Source of the DNA: Flavobacteriales bacterium
GTDB lineage: Bacteria; Bacteroidota; Bacteroidia; Flavobacteriales; Weeksellaceae
Length of the DNA: 27,142 nucleotides
Direction: 5' to 3'
Assembly: GCA_900770875.1 (NCBI GenBank)
Contig: CAAGLV010000051.1
Span: 1-27,142, forward strand
Numbering within the stretch: the stretch's first letter is position 1; each line of letters starts with the position of its first letter. The notes beneath the pieces were generated by a model that did not search any database, had not been told where the DNA came from, and saw only the letters and a list, made by a program, of their open reading frames with translations. The translations under genes and the position numbers were made by a program. Shown here in pieces: positions 7,424 through 15,308 of this stretch.

Positions 7424-8794
7424 TTAATCTTCTGTTAAATCTGTATTTGATGTTTCTGGCACTGTAAAGTAGTTAACCAAAATTGCGATAAATATTAAAA
7501 TCAGTGGATATGTTAAACCGATATATGGCGACATTGCTGCCGAAACAATTAATGTACTTTTAATTAATTCGGTAACAAAAGTTGTTGCTCCTCCAATAAA
7601 TCCGTTCCCCATATTTTGTGCAAATCCCATACTTGTGTATCTAATTTTTGTTGGAAAAATTTCTAACATAAATGCACCTAACGGACCGTATGTTGCTGCA
7701 CCAGCAATTGATGTAATTAAACTAATCCCAGCGATTGATAAAATTGCAGGTGTACCAATATTGTGTATTTCTGCTAAACCTTCTGGATTACCAATTTTCA
7801 TATAAAAATAAAATGATAATGGAATTAAGATAAAAGACGATATCATACCTCCTAACATAACAGGTTTACGACCTATTTTATCTGATAACGAACCGAACCA
7901 TTGATAAAAAACCGAACTAAATAAAGTTGCAATTAATACAACCACCAAAACTGTTTCGTAAGGTAACATTACAGCTCGTTGTAAGAAGAATAAAGTTACA
8001 AATAACGTTGTTTGCATAATTGTAGATTGCGCTGCATTTCCACCAAAAATTGCTTTCAACATTAATTTAACATTACCTGGAGTTGTAAACGCATCTTTAA
8101 TTGGCGATTTAGATGTTTTACCTTCTTTTTTTAATTTCTCGAAAACTGGACTTTCGTGTAATTTTTTACGAATAAAGTAGCTGATTAAAACTAAAACTCC
8201 AGAAAATAAAAAAGGAATACGCCACCCGAAAGATGTAAATTGTTCTTCTGTTAAACTTGATTGTGTTAAGTAAACAACTAATAAACAAATTAATAATCCT
8301 AATGGAACCGTTGCCTGAATAAAACCTGTATAATGTCCTCGTTTTTCTTTTGGCGCATGTTCTGCAACGTAAATTACAGCACCTGCATATTCACCAGAAA
8401 TGGCTAATCCCTGAAAAATACGACATATTAATAATAAAGCTGGTGCAAACCAACCTACCGATTCGAAAGTAGGAATACAACCAATTAAAAATGTTGCAGA
8501 ACCCATCATAATTAACGAAACTAAAAACGAATATTTTCTTCCGATTTTATCTCCGATACTACCAAATATCAACGATCCGATTGGGCGAAACATAAACGAA
8601 GATACCACTACTGCTAAAGTTTCTAGAAAGTGAGAGGATCCATCGTTAGGGAATAATTGCGTAGATAAAACGCTAGCTAAAATAATAGCTAAAAACATAT
8701 CGTACCATTCGATAAGTGTACCTACAGACGAAGCAATAATAACTTGCAGGATATTATTCTTCTCTTTTGTGTTTGAATTAACCGTAGTTTCCAT
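7424..8794 (-). CDS. MFS transporter, metabolite:H+ symporter (MHS) type
   Basis: This 456-residue polytopic inner-membrane protein has about 12 hydrophobic segments, as in the major facilitator superfamily. The N-terminus reads SSVGTLIEWYDMFL, the signature of the metabolite:H+ symporter branch (KgtP, ProP, ShiA relatives). The TM2-3 loop GDKIGRK and its second-half counterpart SDKIGRKPVM are classic MFS motif A repeats. A central cytoplasmic loop around residues 210-235 is lysine-rich. MHS members carry organic acids and related compounds with protons. Lying between an outer-membrane porin and a 2-oxoacid dehydrogenase next to paaK, it may import phenylacetate, an arylpyruvate or a branched-chain oxoacid. 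That substrate is inference from neighbours only. The porin gene ends 34 nt upstream. Confidence 0.85.
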   Translation of the reverse strand: METTVNSNTKEKNNILQVIIASSVGTLIEWYDMFLAIILASVLSTQLFPNDGSSHFLETLAVVVSSFMFRPIGSLIFGSIGDKIGRKYSFLVSLIMMGSATFLIGCIPTFESVGWFAPALLLICRIFQGLAISGEYAGAVIYVAEHAPKEKRGHYTGFIQATVPLGLLICLLVVYLTQSSLTEEQFTSFGWRIPFLFSGVLVLISYFIRKKLHESPVFEKLKKEGKTSKSPIKDAFTTPGNVKLMLKAIFGGNAAQSTIMQTTLFVTLFFLQRAVMLPYETVLVVVLIATLFSSVFYQWFGSLSDKIGRKPVMLGGMISSFILIPLSFYFYMKIGNPEGLAEIHNIGTPAILSIAGISLITSIAGAATYGPLGAFMLEIFPTKIRYTSMGFAQNMGNGFIGGATTFVTELIKSTLIVSAAMSPYIGLTYPLILIFIAILVNYFTVPETSNTDLTED

Positions 8795-8828
8795 TTTTTA
8801 GTGTATGATTTTTTTTGATTGATGATGA

Positions 8829-10160
8829 TTAAAAACTAAATGTTGTTGTTAAGTGAAAACGATAATTTGTCGCTAAAAATTTATTTTGTGATCCTTTAGC
8901 GCTGATTGTTGCATCAGCCCATTGCGCCTGGCTTCTCTCGATTTCGAATCTAAATTTTAATGCCTTATTAGGAGTAAAATCTAAACGTGGAGCTATCTTA
9001 TATAAATAATTAACCGTTCGCCCATTATCAGAAGCATTCATTGCTCCCCAGCTCGAAGTAACACCATAAGATGTTGCAGTTGCTCCTTCCACTGGATTTT
9101 TAACTCCTCTATTATAAACAGCACCGGCAAAAGCTCCTACTGCCCATTTACCTGTAGAATTTTGTTGCACATCTAACCAAACAGATTCGGTATGGATTGG
9201 CTTATACGTTTCTACCATTCCTGGTAACTGATAACCTACATAACCACCTAACATTACAAATGTTGCAGCATTTTGCATAGAATAAGCGGCCGCTGTAAAC
9301 GTTACCGGTTTGGTTTTTAATTTAGCATACGCCATAAACGACCATCCAATAACACGCTCGTTAGACTTTAAATTTTCTGAAATTAATTTTGGTTTTAAGT
9401 TTTCGTATTGCGCACCAAAACCTGCTAAGAAATTATTTTTGTTATACTGCACTTGTAAATGTGCTGCTGGCGTTGCACTATTACGATAAGGATCTGTAGA
9501 AGGTGTAAAATCGCGCTGCGAATGTACAGCAGCAATTAACTTAAGATCTTTACCAAATTTTTGCGTTAATCGAATTTGAGGGTTTCGATTTAAACCAAAA
9601 ACAGGTGCACCAGTTCCGTAATTTACAACATTAGGTAAAGCTTCTAACACAACAAATGGATGCCAATATTGTCCCATACCTAATTGTGTATTTTTCCAAT
9701 CTAACATAATATAAGCATGACGTAAACGAAACTCATTAATTCCACCTTCTGTTGCTCCAAAAAATTCTCCTTCTAATATTCCCGAAGTTTTAGCACCTAA
9801 AACATCTGGTCCTTTTACATTAATACCAGCACGCGAAATAATAGATAACATATGAAATTTACCTACCGAATTTATATCTTCGCCATTTGCATCTAATTGC
9901 TGATCTTTAGGATATAACATTACAGCATTTTCACCTGCACCAATATTCTGACGCGTATCGGCAAAAATATCATTACGTATAAAACCATAAAAATCTACCT
10001 TAACTTTAGAATTATTTTCTGATGTAGTAACCGCAACAGGTTGCGGAGGCAAAGTAACCATTACCGAATCATTAGTAGGTTCGGCTGATTTTTGAGCATA
10101 AGTGTATACGCCACTGAATAACATCGTTACCAGTGAAAAATTCAATAGTGTTCTCCTCAT
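8829..10160 (-). CDS. DcaP-like outer-membrane porin
   Basis: From the ATG at 10160 the protein has 443 residues and begins with a signal peptide (MRR, a hydrophobic core, then cleavage near TYAQ). A TTG at 10193 would add 11 residues before the signal and is unlikely. After a threonine/proline-rich spacer the mature part runs as alternating short strands, starting VDFYGFIRNDIFADTRQ and ending RFHLTTTFSF with a terminal aromatic residue, as expected for an outer-membrane beta-barrel. The FYGFIRND start and the LRHAYIMLDW-QLGMGQYWHPF stretch resemble DcaP-type trimeric porins, which admit small dicarboxylate and aromatic-type acids. It is the first gene of the unit leading to the MFS symporter. 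A TetR-type inverted repeat directly covers its promoter region. Confidence 0.78.
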   Translation of the reverse strand: MRRTLLNFSLVTMLFSGVYTYAQKSAEPTNDSVMVTLPPQPVAVTTSENNSKVKVDFYGFIRNDIFADTRQNIGAGENAVMLYPKDQQLDANGEDINSVGKFHMLSIISRAGINVKGPDVLGAKTSGILEGEFFGATEGGINEFRLRHAYIMLDWKNTQLGMGQYWHPFVVLEALPNVVNYGTGAPVFGLNRNPQIRLTQKFGKDLKLIAAVHSQRDFTPSTDPYRNSATPAAHLQVQYNKNNFLAGFGAQYENLKPKLISENLKSNERVIGWSFMAYAKLKTKPVTFTAAAYSMQNAATFVMLGGYVGYQLPGMVETYKPIHTESVWLDVQQNSTGKWAVGAFAGAVYNRGVKNPVEGATATSYGVTSSWGAMNASDNGRTVNYLYKIAPRLDFTPNKALKFRFEIERSQAQWADATISAKGSQNKFLATNYRFHLTTTFSF

Positions 10161-10190
10161 TTTTATTTGTGATAATATGTTAAAATTATA

Positions 10191-10198
10191 CAAATATT
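10191..10198 (-). promoter_or_regulatory. Possible -7 box of the porin promoter
   Basis: The minus strand reads AATATTTG, one base off the Bacteroidota TAnnTTTG consensus, 30 nt upstream of the preferred porin start codon. The inverted repeat at 10201-10224 lies immediately upstream, so a bound repressor would sit across the -7 to -33 spacer. The -33 element is not clear. Confidence 0.4.
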
Positions 10199-10200
10199 TT

Positions 10201-10224
10201 ACACTAACAAATGTTTATTAGTGT
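10201..10224. promoter_or_regulatory. TetR-type operator candidate upstream of the porin gene
   Basis: This is a 24-bp inverted repeat whose outer arms ACACTAA and TTAGTGT are perfect. Inner AAA/TTT pairs continue the symmetry, leaving one mismatched pair and a 2-bp centre. It contains ACTAACAAATGTT at 10203-10215, identical to 13 bp of the paaK operator candidate at 3969-3981 (opposite strand). This links the porin/MFS unit to the paa operon as one likely regulon. Confidence 0.6.
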
Positions 10225-10336
10225 TTTTTTTACACTATTAATAAATAACAAACTATTTAATTTAATAAGGATATATTTTAATGTTTTTAAATCCTTAAAA
10301 CTTAAATTTTGTTAGCTTTTTACATTTTAAGACAAA

Positions 10337-10365
10337 AAAAATGTATCCGAATCGAATACATTTTT
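10337..10365 (-). terminator. Intrinsic terminator after the DUF3748 gene
   Basis: AAAAATGTAT at 10337-10346 pairs perfectly with ATACATTTTT at 10356-10365, with a partly paired CG inner region. On the minus strand the stem runs into seven T residues. It sits 8 nt beyond the stop of the gene ending at 10373. Confidence 0.75.
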
Positions 10366-10372
10366 ATAAAAT

Positions 10373-11614
10373 TTAAAGCTCTATTTTAAAAATTTGAAGA
10401 AATTTTGAAGTATTTTGTTCTTCTACATATTTATTATAGAAGATAAATTCTCCATTTTTATCAAAATTTGGAATACCATAATAATCCTCATCTCGCTCTA
10501 AAAGCCGAATATATTTGTTTTTATTTAAATCGAAAAGATACAACTGTTGATCGTTAAAATACACAAATTGACAACCATTTGGTGAGATATTAAATGGCGA
10601 ATGAATTGATGATTGATGATAAGTAATTTGCTCAATTTCTCCATTTTCTATATTCAATTGAAAAATATTAGAATAATTTTCTGAATCTTCCATCAAAAAG
10701 TAAACAAATTTTCCGTCTAAACTCGATCTTAACCAATGTCTGAAATCAGAAACACCTTTTAGTGTATCACTTACCCTTTTTTGATTTATTGTTTTTGGAA
10801 CTTGTGGACGTAACTTATCAGTCCCTTCTATTAAAGGACTATCAAAAACTAAAGATAAATCGTGAGGTAAATCAACTTTAAATATTTCGGTTTTTCGATT
10901 ACCGTCTTTATCTCTTACCCAACCCTGAAAAACAATCGAATTTGTATTTCCAAGCCAACATTCATCAAATGCTTTTTCTATTTGATCCGATCCGTGTTTG
11001 GCATTTACTACAATATCAGATACAATAAAACTAAACATCTCTCCAGAGATATTCTCTTGTGCTTTATCTTTTGATACAACTACCTTTTTTGGAAACATTA
11101 CTCCTACTACTCGTTCGTCTTTTATATTTTGTTGTTCTAAAACATAATCGTTATAAGTAAAACTAATTTTTAAGCCATCACTACTCCATGCATGTGAATG
11201 TGTTCCGCCTCGTAATGCACCTTTTGTAAAAGGACTATAAATATTACGCGCATCCATAAAAATTGGTTGATTAGGCAAATTATCATCTATAGCAACACCT
11301 GTTCTTCGCGACATACTGTATGGTTTATCTTTTGTTGCATTAGCTATTCCGTGTATAAATAACACACGATTTTTATTTGGTGAATAAGTTACTGCACCAA
11401 CGCCAGGACCATATTCGTTAAAGGATTTTACTTGATATAAAATTTCAACTTCTTTTGTATTTATATTTACTCGTTCTATCCTAGTTGTAATTCCAATCTG
11501 TGTATCCTCGTTTCTTGTATCATAAACTAACCATTGATTATCGGGTGAAATAACTTGATTATGATGCAAGGTATGCCCATAACTACCGAATGTAAGCTGA
11601 ATTGGATTTTTCAT
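10373..11614 (-). CDS. DUF3748 (YidR-like) beta-propeller protein, function unknown
   Basis: This 413-residue protein has no signal peptide, so it is probably cytoplasmic. It matches the pattern of E. coli YidR and the DUF3748 family as I remember it: a start with H-x-L and SPDNQWLVYDTRNEDTQIG, then RIERVNI-TKEVEILY, then YSPNKNRVLFIHG. A central block reads ALRGGTHSHAWSSDGLKISFTYND, and a late block contains FRHWLRSSLDGKFVYFLM. Repeated SPDG/SSDG-like turns followed by a hydrophobic strand suggest a TolB-type six- or seven-bladed propeller. YidR has no established biochemical function, so none is assigned. It is a single-gene unit with its own -7 box at 11631-11638 and a hairpin terminator behind it, and is not obviously linked to its neighbours. 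Confidence 0.82.
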   Translation of the reverse strand: MKNPIQLTFGSYGHTLHHNQVISPDNQWLVYDTRNEDTQIGITTRIERVNINTKEVEILYQVKSFNEYGPGVGAVTYSPNKNRVLFIHGIANATKDKPYSMSRRTGVAIDDNLPNQPIFMDARNIYSPFTKGALRGGTHSHAWSSDGLKISFTYNDYVLEQQNIKDERVVGVMFPKKVVVSKDKAQENISGEMFSFIVSDIVVNAKHGSDQIEKAFDECWLGNTNSIVFQGWVRDKDGNRKTEIFKVDLPHDLSLVFDSPLIEGTDKLRPQVPKTINQKRVSDTLKGVSDFRHWLRSSLDGKFVYFLMEDSENYSNIFQLNIENGEIEQITYHQSSIHSPFNISPNGCQFVYFNDQQLYLFDLNKNKYIRLLERDEDYYGIPNFDKNGEFIFYNKYVEEQNTSKFLQIFKIEL

Positions 11615-11630
11615 TTTTATAAAATAATTA

Positions 11631-11638
11631 CAAATTTA
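11631..11638 (-). promoter_or_regulatory. Probable -7 box for the DUF3748 gene
   Basis: The minus strand reads TAAATTTG, a full TAnnTTTG match, about 17 nt upstream of the ATG at 11614, giving a very short leader. A degraded -33 element may lie around 11658-11663 (minus-strand TTTAG). Confidence 0.5.
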
Positions 11639-11698
11639 TTAGTAAATAGAATAATTATTACTAAATTTAAAGAACAACAAATCTAAATTTATAACATT

Positions 11699-11824
11699 AT
11701 GTCTCAACCAACAGATCAAGAGCATTTAAAAAAATTAATCGAAAAATTAAAATGCGAGAAAAACAAACAATTAGTAAGAACTAATCGCGAAAAAAAGAGA
11801 AGAAGAATTAATGCTAAATCATAA
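11699..11824 (+). CDS. Small basic protein of 41 residues, function unknown
   Basis: An ATG at 11699 opens a 41-codon frame ending TAA at 11822-11824. The product starts MSQPTDQEHLKKLIEKLKC and ends with a strongly basic REKKRRRINAKS tail. About half the residues are Lys, Arg, Glu or Gln. The first half has an amphipathic helix with leucine/isoleucine spacing, and there is one cysteine (C19). The frame fills the space between a promoter-like AT-rich region and an excellent terminator that begins at its stop codon. It uses the same codon style as its neighbours (TTA, AAA, GAA, AGA). These signs favour a real gene. I do not recognise a family; nucleic-acid or ribosome binding would be a guess from charge alone. 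Confidence 0.68.
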   Translation: MSQPTDQEHLKKLIEKLKCEKNKQLVRTNREKKRRRINAKS

Positions 11825-11857
11825 AAAAAATCCTACGCAAAAACGTAGGATTTTTTT
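11823..11857. terminator. Strong bidirectional intrinsic terminator
   Basis: AAAAAAAATCCTACG, a CAAAAA loop and CGTAGGA followed by seven T form a 7-bp GC-containing stem extended by seven or more A-T pairs. It overlaps the stop of the small gene at 11699-11824. It could also act for the convergent DUF493 gene ending at 11944. Confidence 0.85.
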
Positions 11858-11943
11858 ATTTTAATTTTTTACTGACATAAATTCACTGATAAAATGTCAT
11901 TTCTTAAATCTATATTTTTTACTAATAATGCAATTGCAAAAAA

Positions 11944-12270
11944 TTAAAGCATAATAACACCATCAATTTTTGCAACTTCTTGGTAAAAAGAAATTACCTG
12001 ATCTGCATCTAAAGCAAAAATTTCTACCGAAATAGATGTGTACTTTCTGTTCTTAGAAGCCTTATAATCAAACTTTGGATTAGCATTTTCGAAGATATTT
12101 TTAATCGAAACCATCGTTTCTTCTTTCGTTGGATATATAAATTTAAAAATATAAGTCGTCGGAAAAGAAGTTGTATCAATTAAACGTTCTTTAAATTTGA
12201 CATAAAAATCATCTTTATTTAAATTGTCATCACCTCCTATATTCTGAAAATTGATATCGATATCGCTCAT
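11944..12270 (-). CDS. DUF493 (YbeD-like) family protein
   Basis: This 108-residue protein has an N-terminal acidic stretch to about residue 20. It is followed by the compact ACT-like alpha/beta fold of the DUF493 family: FPTTYIFKFI at about 36-45, a helix MVSIKNIFENANP, then SKNRKYTSISVEIFALDADQVISFYQEVAKIDGVIML. The SKNGKYxSxS and YxELxKIDxVxMxL patterns match E. coli YbeD. The family is small and cytoplasmic with no firmly established role; regulation by binding a partner or small molecule is often suggested for ACT-like folds. It is a lone gene convergent with the small gene at 11699 and divergent from asnB. The 219 bp to asnB are extremely AT-rich and hold no other recognisable gene. Confidence 0.82.
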   Translation of the reverse strand: MSDIDINFQNIGGDDNLNKDDFYVKFKERLIDTTSFPTTYIFKFIYPTKEETMVSIKNIFENANPKFDYKASKNRKYTSISVEIFALDADQVISFYQEVAKIDGVIML

Positions 12271-12489
12271 AGTTATGTTTTTTTATTAACTATACATATA
12301 TTATGCCATTCCTGATTAATTTATAAATTAAATATAACCTATAACTGTTAATTAATTTTTGTTTATATTTTAAATTTTAAACAATAATTATAATTAATTT
12401 CATAAACCATATTGATTTATTTAATTTATTTTAATAATTAAATATTAATATTTACATCAAATTATAACAATCTAAAAAACTACAACATT

Positions 12490-14100
12490 ATGTGCGGAAT
12501 ATTAGGAATATTTAACAAAGATGAAATTGATGTATTAAAAACGCTAGAATTAAGTAAAAGAATGATTCATCGCGGACCTGATATGCAAGATTATCAAATA
12601 AATTCTTCAAAAAATAGCATTATTACTCATCAACGTTTAGCTATTATTGATTTACAAACAGGTAAACAACCCATTAAAGGAACTAATGATGCTTATGTTG
12701 TACATAATGGAGAAATTTATAATCATAAAAAATTAAAAGAAACCGATTTACGAGAAGCAAAATTCAGAACCCAATCGGATAGCGAAGTTATTGTAAAATT
12801 ATACGAACAATTTGGTTACGATTTCTGCAATAAACTTGATGGCGTTTTTAGCTTTATTATTATGGATAACGACAAAATGATGATTGCAAGAGATCCGATT
12901 GGCGTTAAACCACTATATTATGGTAAAGATATTGATGGTGCATTATATTTTGCATCAGAAATGAAAGCAATTGAAGACCAAGTAATTGACATTAAAACTT
13001 TCCCTCCTGGACATTATTACACAAAAGAAACCGGATTTATAAAATATTTTAAACCTAGGTGGAGCGATCATCAAAATTGCCATGACACAATTAATTATGT
13101 TAAATTGAGAGATGCGTTAATTGCTGCAACTCAAAAGAGATTAATAAGCGACGTACCTATTGGCGTTCTACTTTCGGGCGGATTAGATAGTTCTTTAATT
13201 TCCTCTATTACAGCACGATTAATGCAAAAAGAAGGTAAAACACTACATTCGTTTTCGATTGGTTTAGACGAAACGGCTCCCGATGTAATTGCAGCAAAAG
13301 AAGTCGCACAATTTATTGGTACAAAACACCACACAATTCATTTTAGCTTTAAAGAAGGGTTAGAAATTATCAATAAACTAATTTGGCATTTAGAAACTTA
13401 CGATGTTACATCTATAAGAGCCTCAACACCAATGTATATTATGTCTAAATACATTACCGATTTAGGTATAAAAGTGGTTTTATCGGGCGAAGGTTCCGAC
13501 GAAATTTTTGGTGGATATTTGTATTTTCATAATGCTCCAAATGCAGACGAATTTCAGAAAGAAACCATCCGACGCGTAAATTTATTAAGCACAGCCGATT
13601 GCTTGCGCGCCGATAAATCTACAATGGCTTGGGCTTTAGAAGCACGAGTTCCGTTTTTAGATCGTCATTTTTTAGATGTTGCCATGTCTATAGATCCAAC
13701 GTATAAACAACCAAATAAAAAAGATAATAAAATTGAAAAATATATTTTAAGAAAAGCCTTTGATGACAAAGAAAATCCTTGGTTACCAGATCGTATATTA
13801 TGGCGACAAAAGGAACAATTTTCTGACGGAGTTGGATACTCGTGGATCGATCAATTAATCGATTATTGTGCACAACAAATTACTGATGAAGAAATGGCTG
13901 AAGCCGATAAGCAATTTCCGATTAATCCTCCTACATCAAAAGAAGCACTGTATATGCGCAAAATATTCCATCACCATTTTCCATCGGATTCGGCAGCCGA
14001 AACGGTAAAAAAATGGATTCCGAAATGGCAAGAAAACGAAGATCCTTCGGGCCGAGCATCTACAATACACGAACAAACAACCGAATTACAAATAGGCTAA
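12490..14100 (+). CDS. asnB: Asparagine synthetase B (glutamine-hydrolysing)
   Basis: AsnB converts aspartate, glutamine and ATP to asparagine, glutamate and AMP in the cytoplasm. The start is fixed by MCGILGIF, since Cys2 is the catalytic nucleophile of the N-terminal class II amidotransferase domain. That domain shows RGPD at 28-31, HQRLAIIDL at 47-55, the NGEIYNH motif at about 73-79 and SDSEV at 96-100. The synthetase half has the ATP-pyrophosphatase loop SGGLDS at 229-234, followed by the SGEGSDEIFGGY motif. At 536 residues it is close to E. coli AsnB (about 554). It is monocistronic, preceded by a highly AT-rich spacer and followed by a strong hairpin terminator. Nothing links it to the adjacent genes. 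Confidence 0.96.
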   Translation: MCGILGIFNKDEIDVLKTLELSKRMIHRGPDMQDYQINSSKNSIITHQRLAIIDLQTGKQPIKGTNDAYVVHNGEIYNHKKLKETDLREAKFRTQSDSEVIVKLYEQFGYDFCNKLDGVFSFIIMDNDKMMIARDPIGVKPLYYGKDIDGALYFASEMKAIEDQVIDIKTFPPGHYYTKETGFIKYFKPRWSDHQNCHDTINYVKLRDALIAATQKRLISDVPIGVLLSGGLDSSLISSITARLMQKEGKTLHSFSIGLDETAPDVIAAKEVAQFIGTKHHTIHFSFKEGLEIINKLIWHLETYDVTSIRASTPMYIMSKYITDLGIKVVLSGEGSDEIFGGYLYFHNAPNADEFQKETIRRVNLLSTADCLRADKSTMAWALEARVPFLDRHFLDVAMSIDPTYKQPNKKDNKIEKYILRKAFDDKENPWLPDRILWRQKEQFSDGVGYSWIDQLIDYCAQQITDEEMAEADKQFPINPPTSKEALYMRKIFHHHFPSDSAAETVKKWIPKWQENEDPSGRASTIHEQTTELQIG

Positions 14101-14104
14101 AACA

Positions 14105-14140
14105 AAAAAAAACGGATAACAAAATCGTTATCCATTTTTT
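14105..14140. terminator. Bidirectional terminator after asnB
   Basis: GGATAAC at 14114-14120 and GTTATCC at 14127-14133 form a 7-bp stem around AAAATC. The stem is flanked by an A-run upstream and six T downstream, so it can work on both strands. It lies between convergent asnB and the Asp-box gene ending at 14162. Confidence 0.85.
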
Positions 14141-14161
14141 TATGTATAATATTAATTATTT

Positions 14162-14521
14162 TTAACGTGGATTTTTTTCCCAACGACGTCCTTCGTCCGG
14201 AGAATATCTTATTCCTTTTGATGTTTCGGCAGACAATTGAATACCATTAAAATTAAATTTAATAAAATCGCCGGTAAATGCATTTGGTGTAAAACGTTTT
14301 ATCCAAGAGTTTCCGTTATCGCTCGAACAAAAAATCCCTTTTTCTGTTATTGCAAGAACAACTGGCCCTAAATCGATTAGGTCTTTAAATTCGCCAACTT
14401 GATAACTTCCTTTGTAACGCATTTTCCAAGTTTTACCTCTACTAATCGAATATTCGATTTGGCCGTAAACTTTCTGACTAATTCTTATTTGTTCTTCACC
14501 TAAATTTAAAATCTCTGCCAT
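14162..14521 (-). CDS. Small Asp-box (BNR-like) repeat protein
   Basis: This 119-residue protein has no signal peptide or membrane segment. Three Asp-box-like motifs (S-x-D-x-G-x-x-W pattern) are visible: SISRGKTWK at about residues 25-33, SSDNGNSWI near residues 66-74, and SPDEGRRWE near the C-terminus. Each follows a short hydrophobic beta-strand, so it probably makes two to three propeller-like blades. Asp boxes are usual in sialidases and extracellular propellers with six or more blades. A free-standing cytoplasmic protein with about three suggests an oligomerising propeller or a fragment of a longer ancestor. It starts 54 nt after the helical-protein gene and may share its transcript. 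Function unknown. Confidence 0.7.
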   Translation of the reverse strand: MAEILNLGEEQIRISQKVYGQIEYSISRGKTWKMRYKGSYQVGEFKDLIDLGPVVLAITEKGIFCSSDNGNSWIKRFTPNAFTGDFIKFNFNGIQLSAETSKGIRYSPDEGRRWEKNPR

Positions 14522-14575
14522 TTTTTCTAATAAAAGCCAAAGATAAGATAAATCGAGCGAATGAAAAATTTGTTG

Positions 14576-15178
14576 TTAATCAATCTTAAAATCTTCAAAT
14601 TTAATTTTGGCTTGTTTTAATTCGTTGGCTAAATCTTTCAGAAAAATTTCTTCTAATTCAGATCCAAAATTTTCCATAAAATCAAATTGTAATTCGTGGT
14701 GCAATTTGCTGTAAATTTTATAGATTAATTTGATACGTGCAACTTGGTAATTTCGTAATTTAAAACCAAATTCGGAATCTTGAAGCAAAATCGATTTATA
14801 TTTTTTGTAAGTTGATAAAAGTAAGATTGTACGCAAAGAAAGTTCGTAATTTACATCTTTAGTTACTTTTAAAAAATGGGTAATTTTACTTGAAAGATTT
14901 CTGATTAATCGTAAAAGTAATTTTGCATTTATGTTTTCTTTTTCGTTTATAATCGTTGAAAAATTTTTCGTTATATCCGAGTTGATTTTTTCTTTAACTT
15001 CTTCGTATCTACGAATTAAATCGTACTCGTCTTCTAATAATTTAAAATGTAAATGCTCGATTAATAGTTGATCTTTATTTATTAAACGAAGTAATAATTG
15101 ATTTTTTTCTTTTTCGGGTAAATCGATTATGGCTTGTTTTAAATTTGGAATTTGATTTACGTTTAATTTCTCTTTCAT
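14576..15178 (-). CDS. Helix-rich hypothetical protein
   Basis: This 200-residue protein is one I do not recognise. It is predicted to be almost wholly alpha-helical, leucine-, lysine- and glutamate-rich, with no signal peptide, transmembrane segment or cysteine. An N-terminal block near residues 10-32 reads PNLKQAIIDLPEKEKNQLLL, a common pattern in helical adaptor-like proteins. A middle region (about 40-75) is strongly charged with coiled-coil character. The C-terminal 70 residues contain three amphipathic helices ending KQAKIKFEDFKID. It has the ordinary codon use of the region. A terminator at 15262-15288 separates it from the polyamine genes, so it likely has its own promoter in 15179-15261, though I see no clear consensus. 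The Asp-box gene follows. Confidence 0.7.
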   Translation of the reverse strand: MKEKLNVNQIPNLKQAIIDLPEKEKNQLLLRLINKDQLLIEHLHFKLLEDEYDLIRRYEEVKEKINSDITKNFSTIINEKENINAKLLLRLIRNLSSKITHFLKVTKDVNYELSLRTILLLSTYKKYKSILLQDSEFGFKLRNYQVARIKLIYKIYSKLHHELQFDFMENFGSELEEIFLKDLANELKQAKIKFEDFKID

Positions 15179-15261
15179 GGATTGGTTGTTCTTAATTTAT
15201 TTTTCGAATTCGATTCTTAATTATTCAGCAAATACGAAAACCGTGATTAAGGTAAATAAAA

Positions 15262-15288
15262 AAAGCGATTACATAACGTAATCGCTTT
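15262..15288 (-). terminator. Intrinsic terminator of the speA operon
   Basis: AAAGCGATTAC-ATAAC-GTAATCGCTTT is an 11-bp perfect stem with a 5-nt loop. On the minus strand it is followed by more T residues (seven with those in the stem). It lies about 20 nt beyond the stop of the deoxyhypusine-synthase-like gene. Confidence 0.85.
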
Positions 15289-15308
15289 AATATTATGTTT
15301 ATGCTAAT

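Noticed and set aside
10161..10193. TTG start giving an 11-residue longer porin
   Set aside because: It would place residues before a normal signal peptide and overlap the promoter region.
11871..11913. Possible stem between TGACAT and ATGTCA downstream of the small gene
   Set aside because: The arms are only 6 bp with a long loop and no T-tail; the better terminator is at 11823-11857.
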